Shown here: piece by piece, positions 1 through 6,326 of the stretch | Position numbering within the stretch: the first letter of the stretch is position 1 | How the letters are laid out: every line of letters starts with the position of its first letter | NCBI GenBank assembly: GCA_017379815.1 | Contig: JAFNVK010000075.1 | Span: 1 to 7,034 of the forward strand | Length of the DNA stretch: 7,034 nucleotides | Reading direction: 5' to 3' | Source: Clostridia bacterium | GTDB lineage: Bacteria > Bacillota > Clostridia > Oscillospirales > CAG-272 | Made by a program: the position numbers and the translations under genes | Notes under the pieces: generated by a model | Databases searched by the model: none | Told to the model about the DNA's origin: nothing | What the model saw: the letters and a program-made list of their open reading frames with translations, nothing else

Positions 1-780
1 GGCCAGGGTATAGCCGCAGCTGACGCACAGGCTGGGAAAAAGCTCGGGATCGTAGGTCGCGCTCGTCTCCTCGGTTCCCTCAAGGTAGACCTCGCCGTCC
101 TCACCGCGGTAAAAGCGGAAGGAGCCGTGCTCGTTGGTGACCTTGATGGAATGCATATTGTCCTGCTTGATCTGGGGGAACATCAGAACGCGCTCGTAAA
201 GCACGCTCTCCTCCCCCTCGATCTCGTAGTCGACTGCCGCATAGAGCGAGGACTCACCCGTCTTAGGGTCCACCTCGTACTGGTTTCCGCCGAGAACGAT
301 GTAATAGCCGTCCTCGTTTTGCTCCACGGCGTTGCCGCGGCGGTCGTAGAGCCCGTAAGCCCCTGCCCGCTTGCGGACGTAGTATTTCTGCGTCACGCGC
401 GTACCGTCAGACTCGTAGTAGGTGTCCACCAGCGTATAGTCCTGCACGGCATTGACGTAGACCAGAGAAAAGATCAGGGAGAGTGCGATCACGCCAAGCA
501 GAATGGCGGCAAGCCTCTGCTTTTGCAAAAGGGTTTTGCTGCGATCGCCCCGCACGCGGCTCCAGCGAGCCGTAAGGCGGAGATCCTCCTCCTCGGTCAG
601 CACCGTGGAGGACGTGATCCTTTCCTCGCCACAGTACCAGCCCGCAAAGGCGTAGCCCGGCCGCACGGGCTCAGGGAGCGCACCAAGCGGCTTGCCGAGC
701 GTGGCCTCACGGCTGGAAAGAGAGACTCTTCCCTTTGCGGGGTCAAAAATCAGGTTGATTATCGTTTCTGTTTGTTTCAT
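1..780 (-). CDS. DUF4340 membrane protein with N-terminal InlB B-repeat-like module (3' end outside window)
   Basis: The frame is open for 260 codons from an ATG at 780 down to the window edge, so the C-terminus is missing. Residues about 9-73 resemble a Listeria-Bacteroides (InlB B-) repeat: an opening IFDPAKGRVS, LGKPLGALP, then RPGYAFAGWY and a closing LTARW. A basic stretch (RWSRVRGDRSK, about 73-82) precedes one membrane helix (about 90-110), which by the positive-inside rule puts the N-terminus in the cytoplasm. From about residue 115 on, the protein resembles DUF4340, including SIKVTNEHGSFRFYRGEDG at 211-229. DUF4340 proteins commonly accompany GldG-type ABC auxiliaries, and this is the last visible gene of the operon. 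Its biochemical role is unknown. The start is uncertain: AAAGGA (797-802) lies 16 bases before the ATG, unusually far. An in-frame GTG 13 codons upstream has no clear ribosome site. Confidence 0.85.
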   Translation of the reverse strand, partial: MKQTETIINLIFDPAKGRVSLSSREATLGKPLGALPEPVRPGYAFAGWYCGEERITSSTVLTEEEDLRLTARWSRVRGDRSKTLLQKQRLAAILLGVIALSLIFSLVYVNAVQDYTLVDTYYESDGTRVTQKYYVRKRAGAYGLYDRRGNAVEQNEDGYYIVLGGNQYEVDPKTGESSLYAAVDYEIEGEESVLYERVLMFPQIKQDNMHSIKVTNEHGSFRFYRGEDGEVYLEGTEETSATYDPELFPSLCVSCGYTLA

Positions 781-815
781 CCGCGTTTCGATGTATTCCT
801 TTCGTTTCGAATCGC

Positions 816-831
816 GCACCCGTCGGGGTGC
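816..831 (-). other. Intercistronic hairpin between GldG2 and DUF4340 genes
   Basis: GCACCC and GGGTGC form a perfect 6-bp stem with a 4-base loop in the 61-base gap between the two genes. No T-run follows on either strand, so it does not look like an intrinsic terminator. It may affect mRNA stability or processing, or help set the lower expression of the last gene. This is inference from sequence only. Confidence 0.45.
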
Positions 832-841
832 TTAAGAAGGA

Positions 842-2545
842 TCAGCGAGCCCGTCTGCGGATCAGCACCGCAGAGCCGACCGCCACGGCAAGAGCGGCGG
901 GAATCAGCATCAGCGCCACCGTCCATCCGGTGATCAGCGAGGCGTTGTAGTAATCGGCAAAATCCTCACTGCTGCCCTGGCCTCCGATCTCGATGAAGGA
1001 CATGGGCTTGATCTCGATACCCACGGGCTGCAGATCAAGACCAATGGTGCGCAGGAGCGAGAGGAGCGCGTCGGTGTTGCCGTATGCGTTGGTGGCCAGC
1101 GCCTCGTTGCCGGCAAAGGCCGTTGAGCCTGCGGCACAAACGTAGGTCGCGTTGTTGATGTTGGAGATCATGCCGTTGCCCTCACTGAGCAGACGCGTCT
1201 CCATGGTGATGGTCATCAGGCGATAAGAGCCGAGCGTGTCGGCCGCCACGGGGTCTCCGTTGGCGTCAAGCAGCAGTCCGTCTTGGTTCTTGGCGTGTGC
1301 CAGAGCGCTGTTGCTCGCACGGAAGAGATCGTAGACCTCACGCGTGTGTCCCGAGGATTGGAAGATCGCGGTGGTAAACGCTCCAGTTCCCTTGTCCTCG
1401 TCCGCCAGCACGTAGTTCTGCTGATAGAGAGGAGAATACGCTATGCCTGTGGCGTTGCCGAAGATGACCTTGGGCGAGCCGCCCATCTCACGCATATCCT
1501 CGGTGATGCCGCCTCCCAGAGCCTCGGTCTCGTAATCGCCGTAGAAGAGCGATCCGTCGGCACTGATGCTGTTGGCGGGATCGAGAAGATTCAGTCTTCC
1601 CTCCCACTCACGGCCGTTGGCGTCCAGCGTCTGATAGCGGGAAAAGACGATGCCCCACTCCTCAAGATAGGTCTCAAGATTGGGCAGGTAAGGCGTGTCC
1701 GCATCGGCAAAGATCATGTACGCATTGTCCTCGGCGAGGTAGGCGTCCAGTCTTTTGATCTCGGAAACGCTGCTGTCGGTCATAAAGGAGGAGAGAAAAT
1801 CGGTCTGCGGATCCATCGTCAGGATCAGGCGGCAGTTCTCGGGGATCTCCTCGCGGGAAAGATCCAGAAGCTGCACCTCGTAGCCGGCCGACTCGATGAT
1901 CGAGATGAGGGTGCTGTACTGCGCACGTCCCTCCTCGGTCTCAAAGGCCTCGCCGTGCCCCACCGTGAGGGCACAGATGGGCGACTCGGTCTGCGTCACG
2001 GCAAGAATGCCCTGCAAAAAGACCTGCTCGCCGTAATAGCCCGTATTATCCCAACGGTAGAAGGCCGAGGGCGAATAAATGCGAAACTCGGTTCCGCTGG
2101 CGATGATGATGTTGCTCTGGTAGATCGAGGAATGAGAATCGATGCGGTAGGCGTCAACGGCCGAAGGGTTTTGCCAGACGTTGATCGCGGATACCTTGAC
2201 CGATTCGGGGCGCACGCGCTCCATTTGCAGCGCGGTGTAGTAAATATAGCGCGTCAGCTCGTTGGAAAGAAGCATATCCGGGTCGGCGCAGAAGATGATC
2301 TCCACCTCAACGGGATCCTTCTCGGGACGGCTGTCGTTGACCTGATCCAGCGTGGTGGCAAGCAGACGGCGCGCCTGCTCGGTCAGCGTATACATCTCCT
2401 CGCTGGTCATGTCGGTGTACCCTCGGGTCGCCGAGAGCAAAAAGGAAAGAAGAATATTGGCAAGGATCACCAGGGCGATCACGCCTGCCGTAACGGCCGC
2501 GGAGAGCGAGCGACGGCCAAAACGGCCGACGGTTTCATGATGCAT
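842..2545 (-). CDS. GldG-type ABC transporter auxiliary membrane protein, second paralog
   Basis: This 567-residue protein has an N-terminal membrane helix (about 14-38), a long extracytoplasmic region and a C-terminal helix (about 537-562) ending in IRRRAR. That is the topology of GldG/ABC_transp_aux (PF09822) proteins. Family-like features include VGHGE around 195-199, a repeated beta/alpha pattern with ESAGYEVQLLDL (218-229), LPNLETYLEEWG (287-298), and AYGNTDALLSLLR (487-499) followed by EIKP. It lies 20 bases after a clear paralog and shares about ten conserved blocks with it. It is 50 residues longer, mostly from an expansion between NAT (364-366) and YGNTD (488-492). The start is supported by AAAGGAG about 10 bases upstream. 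It probably pairs with the other GldG and the permease. The substrate is unknown, and nothing supports the gliding role seen in Bacteroidetes. Confidence 0.88.
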   Translation of the reverse strand: MHHETVGRFGRRSLSAAVTAGVIALVILANILLSFLLSATRGYTDMTSEEMYTLTEQARRLLATTLDQVNDSRPEKDPVEVEIIFCADPDMLLSNELTRYIYYTALQMERVRPESVKVSAINVWQNPSAVDAYRIDSHSSIYQSNIIIASGTEFRIYSPSAFYRWDNTGYYGEQVFLQGILAVTQTESPICALTVGHGEAFETEEGRAQYSTLISIIESAGYEVQLLDLSREEIPENCRLILTMDPQTDFLSSFMTDSSVSEIKRLDAYLAEDNAYMIFADADTPYLPNLETYLEEWGIVFSRYQTLDANGREWEGRLNLLDPANSISADGSLFYGDYETEALGGGITEDMREMGGSPKVIFGNATGIAYSPLYQQNYVLADEDKGTGAFTTAIFQSSGHTREVYDLFRASNSALAHAKNQDGLLLDANGDPVAADTLGSYRLMTITMETRLLSEGNGMISNINNATYVCAAGSTAFAGNEALATNAYGNTDALLSLLRTIGLDLQPVGIEIKPMSFIEIGGQGSSEDFADYYNASLITGWTVALMLIPAALAVAVGSAVLIRRRAR

Positions 2546-2565
2546 ATCGGTAACGCTCCTTTCCG

Positions 2566-4119
2566 TCAGGCTCGGCGCCGCTTGATCAGGACCACGGCGG
2601 CAATGGCCGTGAGCAGGATCGCGGGCGTCAGGGTAAGTGTCAGGGTCCAGACCAGCATCTGCGAGGTGGTGATCATGCTGATGCTTGCGGTATCAAAGGG
2701 CTTGATGATCAATCCTTCGGGCAGATGCTCCATGCCAAATACGCGGCAGAGCCGCAGCAGAGTGTCGGTGTTGCCGTAAACGGCAGACTGCAAAAAGCTT
2801 TCCGAGGCAAACTCGCAGGAGGAGGCCACGGCCACGCGGGAGGTGGCTCCGCCGCGGCTCTGCTCGGTAACGCCGAGCAGCATTCTGCCCTCTCCGTCGG
2901 CCACCGCCCGTCCGTTGGCCCAGGCCACGGAGGACTCTCCCGCCTCGTAAAGGCTCAGGAGCGTGCGGTCACCCTTTTGGTAGCTTCCGCTCGCGCCTTG
3001 GCTGACGTAGCCCTGTGCGGCGTGCATGGAGGTGGCGTTCTTAAAGACGTTGCTGCGCGAAAGTCCGTCAAGGAGCTCGCCCGACGGGCCGCGCAAAACG
3101 GCGTCGCCGTAGATGGTATAGCCGTCCGAGGTCAGGGACTGGGCCGCATCCTGGATCATGTAGCGGTAGGCTCCGCCGCCGACCGTGTCGGTCGCATAGT
3201 CAAAGGCAAAGCCCCACTCCGAGAGGAAGGCCTCGAAATTGGGAAGTGCGGGCGAGGCGTTGCCGAGGAAGACCATCAGCTGCTTGCCGTCGCCGGAGAG
3301 GTACTCCTCCAGCACCTCGATCTCCGAGACCGCAGACAGGCCGTCGTGTGCCAGATCCGCCGTGGGATTGTAGCTCACCAGCAGATCGCAGTCCGCGGGG
3401 ATCTTCTCCTTGTAGAGGTCGATATAGGAGATCGTATAGCCCGCATCGTCCAGAAGATAAAGCATTTCGTAATCGTAGAAGGTCTCGCCGTGGTTGGTCA
3501 TGATATAGGCGTTGGCATTCCGCTCGCCCACGGCACGCAAAAGACCTGCCGTCAGCTTCTTTTCGCCGTTATAGGCCCAGAGCTGATTCGCATCCCCCTC
3601 CTTGAAGACGTAAAACTCCTGCAGGGTGTAAACGCGATAATAGTCACCCGCCACGAGAATGACGCAGGTGGAGGTGATGGCGGACTCGGTCTCCTCCCCC
3701 GTCACGGGATCGGTGACCTTGGTATAGGGTCTGACCGAGGTGGGATCGCTCCAGATGTCGTGGCACTCCACCGCAATATGCTCGGGGAAGCGCTCGGCCA
3801 GAAGCGTGGCGGTCATGTAAACGTAGCGCAGAGTGTCGTTTGCAACGACGTTGGCGTCCAGATCACAGAAGAGCACGCGCACGCGATCCTCGCGTCCGGC
3901 CTCCTTCGCCTCGGCAAAGGCACCGGCAAGGATATCGTAGCTGGCCTCGGTGACCCGGTAATCGATCTCCTTTACGGAATACGTATACCACTGATGCCGC
4001 TCGGCGAGCGTGCTGAACACGGCGTTGGCCAGAACCGTAACCGTGATGACCAGAACGGTCAGAAGCACCGTCATGCCGCCGTAGCGCATCCTGCGGTTTC
4101 GGAAAAGGTGTTTTTTCAT
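2566..4119 (-). CDS. GldG-type ABC transporter auxiliary membrane protein, first paralog
   Basis: This 517-residue protein has a basic N-terminus (MKKHLFRNRRMR), one membrane helix (about 15-37), a large extracytoplasmic domain and a C-terminal helix (about 488-512) closed by IKRRRA. This matches the GldG/ABC_transp_aux layout. Visible motifs are TNHGE (208-212), DDAGYTISYIDL (224-235), LPNFEAFLSEWG (292-303), SDGYTIYGD (331-339), VYGNTDTLLRL (447-457) and IKPFD (472-476). The same blocks occur in order in the next gene, so the two arose by an old tandem duplication. A short segment at about 134-149 (VTDPVTGEETES) looks like an insertion absent from the paralog. GGAGGAGAAAG lies just ahead of the ATG. 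It follows the permease by 24 bases. It presumably forms the extracytoplasmic part of the ABC complex; its ligand is unknown. Confidence 0.88.
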   Translation of the reverse strand: MKKHLFRNRRMRYGGMTVLLTVLVITVTVLANAVFSTLAERHQWYTYSVKEIDYRVTEASYDILAGAFAEAKEAGREDRVRVLFCDLDANVVANDTLRYVYMTATLLAERFPEHIAVECHDIWSDPTSVRPYTKVTDPVTGEETESAITSTCVILVAGDYYRVYTLQEFYVFKEGDANQLWAYNGEKKLTAGLLRAVGERNANAYIMTNHGETFYDYEMLYLLDDAGYTISYIDLYKEKIPADCDLLVSYNPTADLAHDGLSAVSEIEVLEEYLSGDGKQLMVFLGNASPALPNFEAFLSEWGFAFDYATDTVGGGAYRYMIQDAAQSLTSDGYTIYGDAVLRGPSGELLDGLSRSNVFKNATSMHAAQGYVSQGASGSYQKGDRTLLSLYEAGESSVAWANGRAVADGEGRMLLGVTEQSRGGATSRVAVASSCEFASESFLQSAVYGNTDTLLRLCRVFGMEHLPEGLIIKPFDTASISMITTSQMLVWTLTLTLTPAILLTAIAAVVLIKRRRA

Positions 4120-4143
4120 CGATTCTTTCTCCTCCGCAAAAGA

Positions 4144-4914
4144 TCAGCCCCAGCGGCGCTTTTCGTAAACGCGGACGGTGAGGAAGACGAAGATAAAGGA
4201 CAGCGACGCATAGTAGAGAATGGCCGCATAGTCAAAAACGCCGTTGAGGAAGGCGCTGAAGCGGCTCAGAACCGACACCCAATCGATCACGGAGCGCACG
4301 GCAAAGCCCGAGATCAGCGGCTGACCGTCGCTGTCGGTAAGAAGATTGAGCATATTGAGCAGGACCATCGCCGCGATCACGCCAATGGTCACCACGGCGG
4401 CCGAAAGCTGGTTCTCGGTCAGGGCAGAGATCAGCATGCCCACGGCGATCAGGGCCGCACCGAGCAGGCAGAGGGCGATCACACCGCCCACGATTTCTCC
4501 CGTCACGGGGCCAACGTGCGTCAGCGTCTCACTCGTTCCCTGCCGCTCCACCGATGCGATGACGTACAGGGGCAGGAAGTTGAGGCAGGAGAGCAGAACG
4601 CCGCCAAGGAAAAGGGTCAGCGCCGCAAAATATTTTCCCAGCACCATGCCCGTGAGCGAAATGGGCGCGGTCAGGAGCATCTGCTCGGTCCGCATCTTCC
4701 GCTCCTCGGCAAAGAGGCGCATGGTAAGGATGGGAATGAGGATGATGAAGGCAAAGATCATCATGTAGAAGTAGGACGAGGTATTATAGGTGCCCGAGAT
4801 GATCGTGGTGTAGCAGCACAACAGCGCGGAAAACACCAGGAAGATCCCCAGGTAAATGTAGCCGATGGGGTTGATAAAGTAGGAGCGCATCTCTTTGCGG
4901 TAGACGGCAAGCAT
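4144..4914 (-). CDS. ABC-2 type permease, GldF-like
   Basis: This 256-residue integral membrane protein has about six hydrophobic helices (roughly 14-36, 49-70, 97-121, 139-162, 169-190 and 229-249). After helix 2 comes a cytoplasmic segment with RLFAEERKMRTEQ and LLTAPIS (66-86), a conserved coupling region in GldF/NosY-like ABC-2 permeases. Another typical piece is LISALTENQLSAAVV (161-175). The protein ends in a charged YEKRRWG tail. It forms the membrane channel part of the transporter, most likely as a dimer, and is energised by the ATPase encoded 42 bases upstream. Length and layout are normal for the family. AAAGGA lies about 10 bases before the ATG. The substrate cannot be read from the sequence. 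Confidence 0.92.
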   Translation of the reverse strand: MLAVYRKEMRSYFINPIGYIYLGIFLVFSALLCCYTTIISGTYNTSSYFYMMIFAFIILIPILTMRLFAEERKMRTEQMLLTAPISLTGMVLGKYFAALTLFLGGVLLSCLNFLPLYVIASVERQGTSETLTHVGPVTGEIVGGVIALCLLGAALIAVGMLISALTENQLSAAVVTIGVIAAMVLLNMLNLLTDSDGQPLISGFAVRSVIDWVSVLSRFSAFLNGVFDYAAILYYASLSFIFVFLTVRVYEKRRWG

Positions 4915-4956
4915 ATCTGTATATTCCTTTCTTCGTGTTCAGTATCCGGGACGGCC

Positions 4957-6042
4957 TTACTCGTCCTCATTCTCCCCGAGGGACTCCTCCGTGCGGCGGC
5001 GCTTGGCCTCCTCAAAAAGGCTCTCTCCAAGCTCCTGCTCAAGGTGGCTGCGGTCTCTCTGGCGGCGTCTCTGGCGCTCGGGCTGATGGGCGCGTGCACC
5101 CTTGCGCTCCTCGGACTTGTCCACCACGCTGATGAAGATGTCCTCGAGATTCATGCCGAGAGACTCCAGGCCGATCAAGGGCCAGTTGCGCTCGGCCAGA
5201 CGGAAGAAGAGCTTTTTGCGGATATCCACGCCAAGCTCACTCTCCACGAGATACGTATAGGCGTCTCCCTCGCGCTCGGCCAGCACCTCGGCGTAGGCAA
5301 TTCCGGGGAGGGCGCGCAGGGTGGAGAGGACCTCCTTTTGCGGTCCTGCGATCTTGGCGTGGAAGCGACGGTTGTCCATCACCACGTTGGAGATGTTCTC
5401 GGTCCTCTCGTTCGCCACGATCTTGCCCTTGTTGATGATCACGATGCGGTCGCACACCGCCTGCACCTCCTGCAGAATGTGCGTGGACAGGATCACGGTG
5501 TGGTCCTTTCCGAGACCTCGGATGAGGTTGCGGATCTCGATGATCTGCTTGGGGTCAAGACCGACGGTCGGCTCGTCGAAGATGATGACCGCGGGATTGC
5601 CCACCAGCGCCTGTGCAATACCCACTCTCTGGCGATAGCCCTTGGAAAGGGTGCGGATCACCTTGTGGCGCACGTCCTTGATCTTAACGGTTTCGCAGAT
5701 CTGCTCCAGGTGCGCACGGCGATCCAGGGTGCAGCCCTTCAGCTCGTAGGCAAAGTCGAGGTACTCCTCCACCGTCATGTCCGGATAGAGGGGGGGCTGC
5801 TCGGGAAGGTAGCCGATCTGACGCTTGGCGGCAAGAGGATCGGCCAGAATATCCACGCCGGCGATCGACGCCTTTCCCGAGGTCGAGGAGAGATATCCCG
5901 TCAGAATATTCATCGTGGTGCTCTTTCCTGCGCCGTTCGGGCCGAGAAAGCCAACGATCTCACCCTTCTCCACCTCAAAGCTGATGTCGTCCACGGCACA
6001 GCTCGTGCCGTAGTTTTTCACAAGATGCTCTATTTTGATCAT
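4957..6042 (-). CDS. ABC transporter ATP-binding protein, GldA-like, with charged C-terminal tail
   Basis: A complete nucleotide-binding domain is visible: Walker A GPNGAGKST (34-42), Q-loop glutamine in YLPEQPP (Q82), signature LSKGYRQR (132-139), Walker B VIIFDEPT (152-159), D-loop GLD (161-163) and the H-loop STH (H188). A GldA/CcmA-type C-terminal domain follows to about 308 (LEDIFISVVD). Residues about 310-361 form a very charged tail rich in Arg and Glu, beyond the usual family end. I chose the ATG at 6042 (MIKIEHLVKNYG), which matches normal family starts and gives 361 residues. A TTG at 6051 would add three residues but sits only 3 bases from the ribosome site (GGAAGGA, 6055-6061), against 12 for the ATG. 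It is the first gene of the operon and hydrolyses ATP at the inner face of the membrane. Confidence 0.94.
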   Translation of the reverse strand: MIKIEHLVKNYGTSCAVDDISFEVEKGEIVGFLGPNGAGKSTTMNILTGYLSSTSGKASIAGVDILADPLAAKRQIGYLPEQPPLYPDMTVEEYLDFAYELKGCTLDRRAHLEQICETVKIKDVRHKVIRTLSKGYRQRVGIAQALVGNPAVIIFDEPTVGLDPKQIIEIRNLIRGLGKDHTVILSTHILQEVQAVCDRIVIINKGKIVANERTENISNVVMDNRRFHAKIAGPQKEVLSTLRALPGIAYAEVLAEREGDAYTYLVESELGVDIRKKLFFRLAERNWPLIGLESLGMNLEDIFISVVDKSEERKGARAHQPERQRRRQRDRSHLEQELGESLFEEAKRRRTEESLGENEDE

Positions 6043-6076
6043 AGAAAACAACTATCCTTCCGTTCGTTTTTGACTT

Positions 6077-6097
6077 GATCGGGCGTCGCAGCCGATC
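6077..6097 (-). other. Leader hairpin ahead of the ABC operon
   Basis: GATCGG and CCGATC form a perfect 6-bp stem around a 9-base loop, in the short predicted leader between the proposed minus-strand start point and the ATPase ribosome site. No T-run follows, so it is not a terminator. It resembles no riboswitch class that I recognise. Confidence 0.4.
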
Positions 6098-6115
6098 ATC
6101 TGCAAGATAAAGTTT

Positions 6116-6124
6116 ATTGTAGCA
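6116..6124 (-). promoter_or_regulatory. Candidate extended -10 for the ABC operon
   Basis: Read on the minus strand this is TGCTACAAT: a TGn extension followed by TACAAT, one mismatch from the TATAAT consensus. No TTGACA-like -35 is present at 16-18 bases. The word CGAGGGGTT ends 13 bases upstream instead. Transcription would start near 6109 and give a leader of about 66 bases. Confidence 0.5.
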
Positions 6125-6134
6125 TGCAAATATG

Positions 6135-6221
6135 AACCCCTCGTGAATAACGCAAAAAATATCCTTCCTTAAATAGAAAAATGCGGCATTTTCCGCCCTC
6201 CAACCGCAAGCGCGAGGGGTT
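6135..6221. repeat. 9-bp inverted repeat in the -35 zones of both divergent promoters
   Basis: AACCCCTCG (6135-6143) and CGAGGGGTT (6213-6221) are exact reverse complements separated by 69 bases. Read in the direction of each gene, the word CGAGGGGTT sits 13 bases (minus) and 14 bases (plus) before the proposed -10 hexamer. That makes it a candidate shared -35-like or activator site. Confidence 0.55.
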
Positions 6222-6222
6222 T

Positions 6223-6258
6223 TTGCCGCGCACTGTATAATCACGGAAAAAGCGGCAA
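6223..6258. promoter_or_regulatory. Inverted repeat flanking the plus-strand -10, possible operator
   Basis: TTGCCGC (6223-6229) and GCGGCAA (6252-6258) are perfect inverted copies 22 bases apart, with TATAAT inside. The pairing continues outward with one break. A repressor bound here would cover the promoter, but no regulator gene is visible in the window. Confidence 0.3.
6236..6241 (+). promoter_or_regulatory. Candidate -10 of the M23 gene promoter
   Basis: This is a perfect TATAAT, 85 bases before the ATG of the M23 gene. There is no consensus TTGACA at 16-18 bases; CGAGGGGTT occupies that zone. A start near 6248 would give a leader of about 79 bases. Confidence 0.55.
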
Positions 6259-6271
6259 GAATAAGGATGCA

Positions 6272-6295
6272 GGGCTCACGGAACGCGTGAGCGCC
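6272..6295 (+). other. Leader hairpin ahead of the M23 gene
   Basis: GCTCACG (6274-6280) pairs with CGTGAGC (6286-6292) across a 5-base loop. Two further G-C pairs form past a single bulged G. The hairpin sits in the predicted leader, 15 bases before the ribosome binding site AAAGGAG (6311-6317). There is no T-run after it. Confidence 0.45.
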
Positions 6296-6326
6296 AAATC
6301 CGGAAAATGCAAAGGAGCGTTCAACT

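Larger units (their letters stand above)
6186..6310. repeat. Three spaced copies of CGGAAAAWGC
   Basis: GCATTTTCCG (6186-6195) is the exact inverted copy of CGGAAAATGC (6301-6310). A third copy, CGGAAAAAGC (6244-6253), differs at one base. Centres are about 58 and 57 bases apart. These could be binding sites or chance A-rich matches. Confidence 0.3.

Noticed and set aside
127..933. A 268-codon plus-strand open frame
   Set aside because: It is an in-register antisense shadow of the DUF4340 gene, whose real minus-strand frame runs off the window edge.
1283..2779. A 498-codon plus-strand open frame
   Set aside because: It is an antisense shadow of the GldG genes with no domain match, and it crosses the gap between them.
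2725..6078. A 1117-codon open frame on the plus strand
   Set aside because: It runs codon-on-codon antisense through three well-supported minus-strand genes that share one frame. It stays open because those genes avoid TTA, CTA and TCA codons. Its translation is low-complexity and rich in His, Gly and Arg, and shows no recognisable domain.
6070..6099. TTGACT followed at 18 bases by GATCAT on the plus strand as a promoter
   Set aside because: The -10 is poor, the site lies inside the proposed leader and hairpin of the ABC operon, and the TATAAT at 6236 is far better.
6183..6196. GCGG/CCGC mini-hairpin as a terminator
   Set aside because: It has only four base pairs, no T-run, and no gene ending next to it.
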